The notes beneath the pieces were generated by a model. It had not been told where the DNA came from. It was given only the letters and a program-made list of their open reading frames with translations, and did no database searches. Shown in pieces: positions 25,325-33,802 of a stretch of DNA of 64,000 bases (positions within the stretch are counted from its first letter, which is position 1; each line of letters opens with the position of its first letter). A program made the translations under genes and the position numbers. The stretch spans positions 1 to 64,000 of the forward strand of contig CAVYBK010000010.1 in NCBI GenBank assembly GCA_963766725.1, in the 5' to 3' direction. Source of the stretch: DATEOR01 sp963766725 (GTDB lineage: Bacteria; Actinomycetota; Thermoleophilia; Gaiellales; Gaiellaceae).

Positions 25325-26724
25325 GTTCGCGGACCGACCGCGGCGCGGCCCTCGTCCCCGAGCCACCCGCGCAGGGCCTTCGGGCTCATTCGCTGAGCCC
25401 TCTTGACGACGCGGCGCTTGCGAAGCGTCTCGCGTGTGAGTCGGAGCGTCATCGGCACAGCGGCCAGCGATCTCGGGGCGAAGACGAGCCGGTGGGCGAC
25501 GACCATGAGCTCGCGGGCCAGGATGAACGGGAAGTCGCGCGCGAGGTTGGAAACGTCCTCGTTCTTCATGAGCATGAGCCACTGATTCTTCATGGCGTTG
25601 ATTTGCACGAGCGTCGACTTCTCGCGCTCGTTCTGGTGGAACGTCTTGACGGCTGAGAGATACCCCGTCGAGCCGAGGCCGCGAGTCGTCCGCGCGTGGT
25701 ACGCGAGCGCGCTGGGCACGTACCAGCACTCCCAGCCGGCGAGCCGAAGCCGCCAGGAGACGTCGTGGTCTTCCTTGTGCGCGTAGAAGTTCTCGTCAAG
25801 GTACTCGTCCTCGAACCGGATGGTCTCGAGCGCGGATCTCCTCGCGACCATCGCCGCCCCGTCGACCGCGAACACCTCGAGCTCCTCGTCGAAGCGGCCG
25901 TCGTCCCGCTCGCCCTCGCCGCGCGTCGTGAACCGGCGCTGACGGTTGAGGGCCAGCCCGGCGGTGTCGATGAGGTCGGTTCGGCGGTCGGCGGCGAGCT
26001 CATAGCGCAGGACCTTCCCGATCGCGGCCCCGGCGGCCTGCCGCCGCGAGAAGAACGCGACCATCTCCGAGAGATACTCCGAGGTCGGAAAGAGATCGGC
26101 GTTGCAGAACATGACGAACTCGCCCGAGGTCTCTCGGATCCCACGGTTGATTGCGCAGGCGAATCCCGCCTCGAAGCCCATGTCGAGGATCCTGACCCGC
26201 TCGTCCCGCGCAAGATCTCCGATGGCCACGGCCACGTCCTGTGCCGGGTCGTTGTTGAGCACGACGATCTCGAGGGTTCCGGGCTCGGTAGCGAGGAAGG
26301 TGGGCAGCGAGCGGCGGAGGAGCGAGGCATCCTCGTGCGTTGGGATGAGGACGCTGAGGCGCGTGGCCGACTCGTTCGCTTTGTGCCCCAGGTCGTCCCC
26401 CCTTTCCGGCGCGGCCGCCCGCGCTCCCAGGCCCACTATCGGAACGGAGCCAGGCTCTGTCAACCGGCCGGGAGGCTCGAAGAAACGGTTCCAGTCGACG
26501 CCTTTTCCTACCCGTTCGGTCAGGTCAGGGCTTAGGCGGATCCAGTACTTCTCCGGGAACCAGCCGCCGATCGCCGTCGCCACGGCCCCGCTCCGACGCT
26601 GAAGGAACTCGCTCCCGGACGGCCCCTTGCGAAGGAGCGGCCACCGCCCGACCAATCGGGGGTGGCCGCAAATTGCGCCACGAGGACGCGCGAGAATGAT
26701 CGTGGAGTCACGAGCCGATGGCAT
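25321..26724 (-). CDS. glycosyltransferase family 2
   Basis: A 467-residue protein whose GT-A fold starts near residue 120 with LSVLIPTHEDASLLRRSL. It continues with VVLNNDPAQD, GFEAGFACAINRGI, VMFCNADLFPT (DxD-like NAD) and the C-terminal HKEDHDVSWRLRLAGW, which is typical of rhamnosyltransferase-like GT2 enzymes (ED...W). The first 100 residues are not recognised and low in conserved character, so the true start may lie downstream of 26724. It would add one sugar to the EPS repeat and is translationally coupled to the GT4 gene by GTGA. Confidence 0.85.
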   Translation of the reverse strand: MPSARDSTIILARPRGAICGHPRLVGRWPLLRKGPSGSEFLQRRSGAVATAIGGWFPEKYWIRLSPDLTERVGKGVDWNRFFEPPGRLTEPGSVPIVGLGARAAAPERGDDLGHKANESATRLSVLIPTHEDASLLRRSLPTFLATEPGTLEIVVLNNDPAQDVAVAIGDLARDERVRILDMGFEAGFACAINRGIRETSGEFVMFCNADLFPTSEYLSEMVAFFSRRQAAGAAIGKVLRYELAADRRTDLIDTAGLALNRQRRFTTRGEGERDDGRFDEELEVFAVDGAAMVARRSALETIRFEDEYLDENFYAHKEDHDVSWRLRLAGWECWYVPSALAYHARTTRGLGSTGYLSAVKTFHQNEREKSTLVQINAMKNQWLMLMKNEDVSNLARDFPFILARELMVVAHRLVFAPRSLAAVPMTLRLTRETLRKRRVVKRAQRMSPKALRGWLGDEGRAAVGPRT

Positions 26725-26883
26725 CCCTCAAACGAGGGAACGGACGGGCCGTCCCGCTTGGTCTCCGGGACCGCCCGCCCAATACCCATGCTCGGGTGTG
26801 GGAGACTTGGGCCCGAGCCTGATGGCGGCTGCGGCCAACCGACCACCGGGCGCGAGCGTACTGCCGCAGGGCTTTCATTACCA

Positions 26884-27051
26884 CTAGCCCCCCGAACAGT
26901 TTCGGCTCAGCAAGACCGGCGTCTCGCGCCAGAAACCCCACGCTTCGCGCAGGGCATCGCACATTTCGCCCATGGTCACGCAGGTGCGGGAGGCATCGAT
27001 GATCGCCGGCATGAGGAACTTGGCCAGTAGCGAGCCGACTGCTCTGAATCT
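26884..27051 (-). pseudogene. C-terminal fragment of a methylmalonyl-CoA mutase-type large subunit
   Basis: In one frame, not the ORF above it, this stretch reads LAKFLMPAIIDASRTCVTMG then EMCDALREAWGFWRETPVL, followed by TAG at 26884. That is the characteristic ending of acyl-CoA/methylmalonyl-CoA mutase large subunits (LMPAI-x-A...GEMCDALR-x-WGE-x-R). No other part of the gene is present, so it is a fossil left by a rearrangement. Its upstream edge is at about 27055, where the neighbouring small gene's own frame runs into it. Confidence 0.7.
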
Positions 27052-27386
27052 GGCAGCGCTAAACGGTCAGGAGACGATGTTCGGCGGCGCTCGCCGATTG
27101 CGTCCTCGGCCCAGTCCTCGACGAGGGAGATGAGCCGCTCTTCCCGTCCGACCGCGGTCTGCGGCACCTCGACGTAGACCTGGTGCACCGTCGCCTCGAC
27201 GTCCGAGTCGACCTCGTAGCGCCGCTCCGCGACGATCTCGACGGATCCGAGCTCGTCGAGAAGCGACTGGGCGAGCCGGTAGATCTCCGCCTCGGTGGCC
27301 TCGCGCCCGGAGTAGACGCCGAAGTTGACGACGAGCCGCCTGCCGGCGCGCCCTTGGCCTCTGAAGACGAGCGTGGAATCGGTCAT
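26976..27386 (-). CDS. small conserved-looking protein coupled to the ABC-2 permease
   Basis: A soluble acidic protein of about 136 residues beginning MTDSTLVFRGQGRAGRRLVV, with EATEAEIYRLAQSLLDELGS and EATVHQVYVEVP. No known domain is recognised. Its ATG overlaps the permease stop as ATGA (27383-27386), so it is probably the third gene of the transporter operon. The last 25 or so residues (from about 27057) are encoded by the mutase fossil read out of frame, so the original C-terminus was probably lost or replaced. Confidence 0.6.
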   Translation of the reverse strand: MTDSTLVFRGQGRAGRRLVVNFGVYSGREATEAEIYRLAQSLLDELGSVEIVAERRYEVDSDVEATVHQVYVEVPQTAVGREERLISLVEDWAEDAIGERRRTSSPDRLALPDSEQSARYWPSSSCRRSSMPPAPA

Positions 27387-28147
27387 GTACCGGTCATACC
27401 CTCTCGTGGCTCCCATCTGAACATCCGAAGTGCGAGCACGACGCCGACCGCGCCCCAGAGAGCGACGACCCCGATGGCCCCGAGCGACTCCCGAAGGGCG
27501 TCCTCCTCGAGGAACACGTGCCGCATCAGCTCGAGGAGATATGTGAGCGGAAGGACGTCGGCGATTGCCCGCAGGAAGGCGGGCATGGACTCCGTGGACC
27601 AGAACACTCCCGAGATGAAGACCATCGGCAGGTAGATCGCGTTCACGATCGCCGAGGAGCCCTCGGCGCTCTTCACGAGCCCGGTCAGGGCGAGGCCGAG
27701 CGCGGCGAAGGCCACCGTGCCGAGGAGAAGCGTGAAGACGAACGTGCCCGGCGACTGCGGGAGGTCGGCGTCGATCAGAAAGCGCCCGATCAGGAGCTGG
27801 ATGATGGCCTCGAGCCCGATGACGAGGAGCGTCGAGCCGATGACCGCGCTCATGTAGATCCGCGGCGGGAGCGGTGTGCCGCGCACCCGTTTCAGGACGC
27901 CCGACTCCCGGCGGACGACGAGCTGGATCGCGAGCCCCGCGAACGCCGTCGAGACGATCCCATAGCCGAGGAGCCCTGCCAGGAGGTACGTGCCCGCGTT
28001 GACGCCGCCGATGGTGTCGCGGTCGCCGTAGATCGACCCCAGCAGCACGAGGAAGATGATCGGGAGGAGGAACGTGAAGAACGCGGCCTCGCGGCTCCGC
28101 CAGAAGATCCTCTGCTGCGCGGCGAGCTCGTGGAAGAAGAGTCTCAT
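27383..28147 (-). CDS. ABC-2 type transporter permease
   Basis: A 254-residue inner-membrane protein with six hydrophobic helices (for example FFTFLLPIIFLVLLGSIYG and FVFTLLLGTVAFAALGLALT) and the ABC-2 family segment LKRVRGTPLPPRIYM after helix 2-3. The late region reads PMVFISGVFWSTESMPAFLRA and PLTYLLELMRHVFLE, the usual ABC-2 signature. It works with the adjacent ATPase (ATGA overlap) to export an unknown substrate such as a drug, lipid or peptide. Confidence 0.9.
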   Translation of the reverse strand: MRLFFHELAAQQRIFWRSREAAFFTFLLPIIFLVLLGSIYGDRDTIGGVNAGTYLLAGLLGYGIVSTAFAGLAIQLVVRRESGVLKRVRGTPLPPRIYMSAVIGSTLLVIGLEAIIQLLIGRFLIDADLPQSPGTFVFTLLLGTVAFAALGLALTGLVKSAEGSSAIVNAIYLPMVFISGVFWSTESMPAFLRAIADVLPLTYLLELMRHVFLEEDALRESLGAIGVVALWGAVGVVLALRMFRWEPREGMTGT

Positions 28148-28999
28148 CCGACCTCGGCCTCCTCCCGCGTCAGCTCCAGATACAGGTCCTCGAGCGAGCG
28201 GCGGCGCACCTCGATGCCCTCGAGCTCGAAGCCCTCGGCGAGCGCCTGCCCGGTCAGCTCGTGGAGGACTCGCGTCGGCTCGTCGGTTGCGATGACGAGC
28301 TCCTCGCCGTCACGGCGGTAGCGGATCTCGACGCCGGTCGCGCCCGAGAGCAGCTCCCGGGGCGAGCCGGTGGCGACGATGCGGCCGTCGCGGAGGATGG
28401 CGAGGCGGTCGGCGAGGGTCTGCGCCTCCTCCATGTAGTGCGTGGTCAGGAGGATGCTCTTGCCGAGCGCCCGCAGGTCGCGGATGGTCTCCCAGGCCTG
28501 GCGGCGCGCGGCCGGGTCGAAGCCGGTCGTCGGCTCGTCGAGGAAGATGAGCTCCGGATCGCCGACGAGCGCAAGCGCAAGGTCGAGGCGGCGCAGCTGT
28601 CCGCCCGAGAGCGTGCGCACGCGCGCTTCGCGCTTCTCGCCGAGACCGACGAGCTCGATCACCTCGCCCACGTCTCGCGCCCGCTCGTAGTAGCCGGCGA
28701 AGAGCTCGAGGATCTCCCTGACGGAGAGGAGGGGATAGACGGCCGAAGACTGGAGGACGATGCCGATGCGCGCCCGAAAGTCGCTGCCTGCGCGGGCCGG
28801 ATCGGTCCCGAGCACCTGCACGCGTGCCCTCGTCCCGGTCCCGGTAGCCCTCGAGGATCTCGACGGTGGTCGTCTTGCCGGCGCCGTTCGGCCCGAGGAG
28901 GGCGAACACCTCGCCCGCCTCGACGCGGAAGCCGACCCCGTGCAGGACCTCGCGCGCGCCGTAGGACTTCTTCAGGCCGGAGACCTCGATCGCGCTCAC
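28144..28999 (-). CDS. ABC transporter ATP-binding protein (frameshifted)
   Basis: The ATPase partner of the permease. Frame 1 carries GTG 28999, MSAIEVSGLKKSYGAREVLH and Walker A GPNGAGKTTT. Frame 2 continues with RIGIVLQSSAVYPLLSVREI (Q-loop), signature LSGGQLRRLDLALAL, Walker B LIFLDEPTTGFDP and the switch TTHYMEEAQ. The frames meet near 28822-28832, where one extra base in DEG-x-RVQVLG breaks the reading. All motifs are intact, so the break is probably an indel error. Length with the break repaired is about 284 residues, normal for DrrA-like proteins. Confidence 0.88.
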
Positions 29000-29049
29000 G
29001 CGGCCAGAATACTGACCACTTCACGGCGGGCCGCGCCTACACTGCGGCC

Positions 29050-29688
29050 ATGAAGGCCCTTGCCGCCGGAGCCTGCGTTCTCGCCCTCGCCGCCGTGGCG
29101 GGGAATGCCTCGGCCGCCTTTCAGTCCTCGGTGAGCCGAATTCCGCCGGATGTGCGCGAGCGCGTCGTCGGCTCGTCCTGGCGGCCGGGCTGCCCGGTTC
29201 CGCTCCGGAGGCTTCGACTCGTCCGCGTCTCGATCCACAAGTTCGACGGCTCGAGGCGGCAGGGGCGGCTGATCATCCACCGGACGCAGGCGCACAAGAT
29301 CGTCCGGGTGATGCACAAGCTGTGGCGCGCCGACTATCCGATCCGGCGCATGCGCCTCGTCGACGCCTACGGCGCGGACGACGACCGCTCGATGAAGGCC
29401 GACAACACCTCCGCCTTCAACTGCCGCTTCGTCGCAGGCACGAGCGACTGGTCGATGCACGCCTACGGGAAGGCGATCGACCTGAACCCGGTCGAGAACC
29501 CCTACGTCTCGGGAACCCACGTCTCGCCCGAGAAGGGCACGAAGTACGCCGACCGCTGCTGCCACAGGGCGATCGTCCACGCCGGCGACAAGGTCGTGCG
29601 CGCGTTCGCGTCCGTCGGCTGGGGTTGGGGCGGCTCCTGGTCGGGCGGGACCAAGGACTACCAGCACTTCTCGACGACGGGGGGTTAA
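29050..29688 (+). CDS. secreted M15-type D-alanyl-D-alanine carboxypeptidase-like protein
   Basis: A 212-residue protein with signal peptide MKALAAGACVLALAAVAGNASA. The zinc motif SMHAYGKAIDLNP (HxxGxAxD, His137) and the late DYQHFS (third zinc ligand) define the VanY/M15C group, which cleaves peptidoglycan stem peptides. ATG 29050 is chosen over the long upstream frame because the signal peptide starts there and the upstream stretch is antisense to the ABC ATPase. It is divergent from the transporter genes. Confidence 0.85.
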   Translation: MKALAAGACVLALAAVAGNASAAFQSSVSRIPPDVRERVVGSSWRPGCPVPLRRLRLVRVSIHKFDGSRRQGRLIIHRTQAHKIVRVMHKLWRADYPIRRMRLVDAYGADDDRSMKADNTSAFNCRFVAGTSDWSMHAYGKAIDLNPVENPYVSGTHVSPEKGTKYADRCCHRAIVHAGDKVVRAFASVGWGWGGSWSGGTKDYQHFSTTGG

Positions 29689-30602
29689 CCGGCGCCGAGC
29701 TGGTCGAGGAGCCAGGCGCGCGCGTCGGCCTTGGCCTGCTCGTTCAGCTCGTGCTCCGCGTCGTACGTCTCGAGCTTCTTCGGGTCGCTCGTCGCCGCGA
29801 ATGCCTCCTGGGTGTCCTCCGGGCTCGGCCGCGTGTCCAGCTCCCCGGCCTGCAGGAAGACGACGCTCGGCGCCGCGTGCGGGAGGTAGTTGACTGCGTC
29901 GATCGACTGCATGGCCTCCTCGTAGGCGGCGAGGTCGCCCTCGATGCCCTGGTCCTCGGCGAGCTGCCGCATGTCGCTCGAAAGGCGCGGCACGAGCGAC
30001 ATGAGGACGAAGGAGTGCACGCGCCGTTCGACCGCCGAGAGGACCCCGCCCAGTGAGCCGCCCCAGCTGAAGCCCACGTAGCCGAGCCGGCTCGGGTCGA
30101 CGTCCGGCCGCGAGACGAGCAGGTCGATGCCGCGCCGCATCTCCTTCACCTCCTGCACGATCCCGTCCTTGTCCGAGGGCTCGAAGACGACGACGTCCTC
30201 GATGGGCGGCCGGGCGTAGGGCGGGTTGGGGAGAAGCGAGACCACTCCGGCCTTCGCCAGCTCGATCGCCTCGGTGTAGAAGGTGTACTTGGCGCCGGGT
30301 GCGCCCGGCATGAACTCGACCGCGGGGTAGGGCCCGTCGCCCTGCGGGGTGATGAGGAAGGCGTCGATCCGTCCTTCGGGGCCCGCGTAGGTGATGTCGT
30401 GCACGACGGCGCCGTCCTTCACCTCCGACTTCACCTCCTGCACGTCGAGCGGCGCCGCGGCGTCGTAGTCGAACTGGCTCAGGAGGTCTGCGTCGACGGT
30501 CGCGGGGGAGGTCGAGACGGCTCCCCGCTCGCCTCCGCTGCTCCCGCCGCAGGCCGCGGCGAGGATGGTCAGCCCCAACAGGATCGGAAGCGCCCGCCTC
30601 AC
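29685..30602 (-). CDS. lipoprotein alpha/beta hydrolase
   Basis: A 305-residue exported lipoprotein: signal peptide with lipobox LAAAC (Cys near residue 18), then a short linker and an alpha/beta-hydrolase domain. The nucleophile elbow is GFSWGGSLGG. The acid is in QAGELDTRPS, and the late DAEHELNE supplies the His, so the triad looks complete. The fold resembles dienelactone hydrolases/acyl-peptidases. Substrate unknown. It overlaps the end of the M15 gene by 4 bases (convergent). Confidence 0.85.
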   Translation of the reverse strand: MRRALPILLGLTILAAACGGSSGGERGAVSTSPATVDADLLSQFDYDAAAPLDVQEVKSEVKDGAVVHDITYAGPEGRIDAFLITPQGDGPYPAVEFMPGAPGAKYTFYTEAIELAKAGVVSLLPNPPYARPPIEDVVVFEPSDKDGIVQEVKEMRRGIDLLVSRPDVDPSRLGYVGFSWGGSLGGVLSAVERRVHSFVLMSLVPRLSSDMRQLAEDQGIEGDLAAYEEAMQSIDAVNYLPHAAPSVVFLQAGELDTRPSPEDTQEAFAATSDPKKLETYDAEHELNEQAKADARAWLLDQLGAG

Positions 30603-30655
30603 TGCGGGATAGGACGACCCCGCGCGCGGTTGGTTTGCCCTGGTTTACTTCCGCC

Positions 30656-31198
30656 GTGGCGCGCGGCCTCGTCATCGTCGACATCCAGAAGGACTACTTC
30701 CCGGGCGGCGCCCACCCGCTCGAGGGGCCCGAGGCCGCAGCGGCGTCAGCCGCGCGGCTTCTGGCGGACTTCCGGGCGGCCGGCGACCCCGTCTTCCACG
30801 TCCGTCACATCTGGGACGAGGAGGAGGCGACCTTCATGCGGCCCGGGACCGACGGCGTCGAGATCCACGAGAGCGTCGCGCCGCAGGACGGCGAAACCGT
30901 CATCTCGAAGGAGCATCCGAACAGCTTCCGCGACACCGTGCTCGAGGACGAGCTCCGCAAGGCCGGTGTGGACGAGCTCGTCGTCTGCGGGATGATGACC
31001 AGCATGTGCGTGGACGCGACCGTCCGCGCCGCCGTCGACCTCGGCTTCGACACGACGGTCGCCCACGACGCGTGCGCCACCTGCGAGCTCGACTTCGGCG
31101 GTGTTCCGATTCCCGCCGCCTCCGTGCACGCGGCCTTCCTCGCGGCGCTCGCGGACGGTTACGCGGCGGTCGTCTCGACCGACGAGATCGCGGGCTGA
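30656..31198 (+). CDS. isochorismatase-like cysteine hydrolase
   Basis: An isochorismatase-superfamily hydrolase of about 180 residues. The catalytic Asp is in VIVDIQKDY, Lys in ISKEHPNSF and the nucleophile in GMMTSMCVDATVR, giving the complete D-K-C triad. Members act as nicotinamidases or N-carbamoyl/amide hydrolases; the substrate here is not evident. GTG 30656 begins just before the fold, although a TTG at 30635 is also in frame. It overlaps the convergent cyclase gene by 40 bases. Confidence 0.85.
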   Translation: MARGLVIVDIQKDYFPGGAHPLEGPEAAAASAARLLADFRAAGDPVFHVRHIWDEEEATFMRPGTDGVEIHESVAPQDGETVISKEHPNSFRDTVLEDELRKAGVDELVVCGMMTSMCVDATVRAAVDLGFDTTVAHDACATCELDFGGVPIPAASVHAAFLAALADGYAAVVSTDEIAG

Positions 31199-31963
31199 AC
31201 CCAGGCTTCGACCGTCTGCTCGCGCCCTCGTAGGTCGAGCGTGCGCTGCTCGAGCCCCGAGGTGTCGAGCTCGGCAGCCGCCGCCGCCGCGTCGCTGATG
31301 ACGATCTCGCCCGCCTTCGCCATCGAGGTCAGCCGGGCGGCGGTGTTCACCGTGTCGCCGAGGGCGGTGAAGTCGAGCGCGTCGCCCTCGCCGATGTAGC
31401 CGACGTAGGAGAGGCCCGTGTGGACGCCGATCGCCGACCGGGACCCACGGCTCGCCGTCGCCGTGCCCGGTCTCCAAGAGAAGCTCGCGCGCGGCCTTCA
31501 CCGCGCGGGCAGCGTGATCCTCGCCGGCAAAGCCTGGGATGAAGAGGGCGACCGCCTCGTCGCCGACGAACTTGTCCACGATCCCGTCCCAGCGGTCGAC
31601 GACCCGCGCGGCGGTGCCCCAGAAGCGGGTCAAGAGCTGCCCGAACTCACCGGGCGGCAGCTGCTCGGCGAGCCCGGTCGACCCCCGGATGTCGGCGAAC
31701 ATCGCGGAGATCTCGACCTCGGCGCCGCCGGGATGCTTGTGCGCAGACTTGATGCACCACGTGCAGAGCCTGCGGTTCAGCGGCGAAGGCTTGCCGCCGA
31801 ACACGCGGATGAGGAAGTTGCCCGGCTTTCCGAACGGCGCGTAACAGAGCTTGCAGCGGGGCTCCGACGGGATCTTCTTCCAGAGCGACTGGGCCGTCCG
31901 GAGCCCACGCACCTCGCCCATCAGGATCTGCCGCCATTCCTCGCTCGAGACAGGGTCGCTCAT
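31159..31963 (-). CDS. class III adenylate/guanylate cyclase with N-terminal Cys4 domain (frameshifted)
   Basis: A cytoplasmic cyclase of about 267 residues. The N-terminal 75 residues hold two CxxC pairs (CKLCYAPFG and RLCTWCIK), a likely zinc ribbon. The catalytic domain follows with SAMFADIRGSTGLAEQL (metal Asp), DKFVGDEAVALFIPG, and in the next frame IGVHTGLSYVGYIGEGDALD and DTVNTAARLTSMAKAGEI. One extra base near 31430 splits it: VPVG is followed by DRRPHG in one frame but by IGVHTG in the other. It is probably an indel artefact. The enzyme would make a cyclic nucleotide; the redox or zinc response of the N-terminus is a guess. Confidence 0.87.
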
Positions 31964-31995
31964 CGCGGATCGAGGATACTCCGCCCATTCGACCG

Positions 31996-32538
31996 ATGGA
32001 CGTGCCGCCCATTCACACCACGCGGCTGGAACTCGTGTCGATGGCGCCCGAGTTCATGGCGGCCGTACTCGCCGGCCGTCTCGCGGAAGCGCAGAAGCTA
32101 CTCGGCGCCGAGCTTCCGGCGGAGCCGGTCGACGAGGCCGTAGAGCGCTTCCTGGCTCGCAGGATCGGTCAGCTGCGGGAAGAGCCCGAGGTCCAGCGGT
32201 GGCTCGCGCGCGCCATCGTCCGGAAGGAGGGAGGCCGTTCGATGATCGGGAACATCGGCTTCCACGGGCAGCCCGGCGTCAACGCGGCAGGCAGCGAGCG
32301 GGCGCTCGAGATCGGCTACGGGATCCAGCCCGAGCACCGGAGGCAGGGCTATGCGACCGAGGCGGTGGAAGGACTGATCGGGTGGGCCCGGACGGAGGGC
32401 ATCGACCATTTCGTCGCGTCCGTCTCTCCCGACAACGAGCCGTCGCTCGCGATCATTCGTAAGCTGGGCTTCGTGCGCACGGGCCAGCACATCGATCCGG
32501 AGGACGGTCTCGAGCACGTGTTCGAGCTCGTGGACTGA
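31996..32538 (+). CDS. GNAT family N-acetyltransferase
   Basis: A 180-residue acetyltransferase of the RimJ/RimL-like branch. The start is ATG at 31996 with the strand TTRLELVSM. The CoA-binding motif is YGIQPEHRRQGYATEAVEGL (RRxGYAT), and the end of the fold SPDNEPSLAIIRKLGFVRTG is typical. Acceptor unknown. It is divergent from the cyclase and lies 4 bases upstream of the PhzF-family gene, so the two are likely co-transcribed. Confidence 0.88.
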   Translation: MDVPPIHTTRLELVSMAPEFMAAVLAGRLAEAQKLLGAELPAEPVDEAVERFLARRIGQLREEPEVQRWLARAIVRKEGGRSMIGNIGFHGQPGVNAAGSERALEIGYGIQPEHRRQGYATEAVEGLIGWARTEGIDHFVASVSPDNEPSLAIIRKLGFVRTGQHIDPEDGLEHVFELVD

Positions 32539-32541
32539 GCA

Positions 32542-33391
32542 ATGCCGACCTTTCGCTACGTACTCGCGGACGTCTTCACGGACACGCCGCTCGAGGGCAA
32601 CGGCCTCGCCGTCTTCACCGACGCGCGGGAGCTCCCCGAAGAGACCCTGCAGCCGCTCGCCCGCGAGCTGAACCTCTCCGAGACGGTCTACGTCTACCCG
32701 GCCGAGGCGGGCGGCCACGCGCGGATCCGCATCTTCACGCCGATGGACGAGCTGCCCTTCGCCGGCCATCCAGTCCTCGGGACCGCCTTCGTGCTCGCCG
32801 CGCCGCTCCAGCTTCCGGAGATCGTGCTCGAGACCGGCAAGGGCCCCATTCCGGTGCGGCTCGAGCGCGAGGAGGACCGGATCAGCTTCGGCTGGATGAG
32901 CGCAGCCGATTCCGACGGTCGAGCCGTTCGCGGCCGCCGACGAGCTTCTGGCTGCCGTCGGCGTCGAGAGCTCCGAGCTCCCCGTCGAGGTCTACGACAA
33001 CGGCGCGCGCCACGTCTACGTCGCGCTCCCGAGCGTCGACGCCGTCGAGGCGCTCGAGCCGGACCTCCAGGCCTTGAAGCGCCTGCAGGGGATCGTCGGG
33101 ACGAACTGCTTCGCGGGCGAAGGCGACCGCTGGAAGACGCGGATGTTCGCTCCGGCGGACGGCGTTCCCGAGGATCCGGCCACCGGCTCGGCCGCCGGCC
33201 CGCTCGCCTGCCACCTCGCCCGGCACGGGCGGATCTCCTTTGGCGAGGAGATCGTCATCTCGCAGGGGGCCGAGATCCGGCGCCCGAGCACGCTGCACGC
33301 CCGGGTCACGGGCTCGGCGGAGAAGATCGAGGGCGTGGACGTCGGCGGCTCGGCGGTCATCGTCGCCCGCGGCGAGTTCAAGCTCGGCTAG
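32542..33391 (+). CDS. PhzF-family isomerase (frameshifted)
   Basis: A PhzF/diaminopimelate-epimerase-fold protein. Frame 1 carries DVFTDTPLEGNGLAVFTDA, the catalytic Glu in LSETVYV, and FAGHPVLGTAFVLA. After a break near 32896-32902 the next frame continues QPIPTVEPFAAADELL, GTNCFAGEGD and MFAPADGVPEDPATGSAAGPLA (GxDPATGSA-type motif). One extra base explains the shift. About 282 residues once repaired, normal for the family. Substrate unknown. Confidence 0.83.
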
Positions 33392-33802
33392 GCCCAGGCG
33401 ATGTCGCGGATCTCGGGCAGCTCGACCGCGACCGCGCGCCAGAAGACGCCGCCGTCCCGCGACACGTAGACGCGGTTCCGGGCCGCGTAGAGGACGTCGT
33501 CCGGGCTCTCGCCGAGCGCGACGGCCGCGCCCGCGGACAGCCCGGCGCCGCGCTCGCTCCACGTGCTGCCGCTGTCGTGGGAGACCATGAGCGGCGGACG
33601 TGCGGTCCAGGAGGAGGACGATGGTCGAGCCGACGGCGTCGATGTCCAGCGCCTGGCCGGCGGCCCAGGGCGGCGTGAGGTCGAGCGGCCGTGTCCGTTC
33701 CACCGCGGCTCCTTCGTCGCGCTCGAGGAGCTCGTCGCCGGCAGCGTCATCACCGATCTCGACCGCGTAGACGCCGTCGTCGCAGCCGATCTCCGCCCTC
33801 AT
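33388..33802 (-). CDS. BNR-repeat-like protein (frameshifted, small)
   Basis: About 137 residues once one extra base near 33600 is removed. It starts MRAEIGCDDGVYAVEIGDDA and continues LDIDAVGSTIVLLLD, then in the other frame PPLMVSHDSGSTWSERGAG (an Asp-box/BNR motif S-x-D-x-G-x-T-W) and RVYVSRDGGVFWR, a second Asp-box. These are beta-propeller blades, but only about two are present, so it is a small propeller-like fragment. ATG 33802 overlaps the PfkB stop as ATGA. It sits last in the TPP-riboswitch operon. Confidence 0.55.

Noticed and set aside
25325..25729. Extra 135 N-terminal residues of the fused GT4 frame
   Set aside because: They overlap the conserved end of the GT2 gene in another frame; the GTGA junction at 25321-25324 defines the start.
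28996..30684. 562-codon minus-strand frame over the M15 peptidase and the lipoprotein hydrolase
   Set aside because: It shadows two genes with clear signal peptides and catalytic motifs, and its product is Arg-rich without domains.
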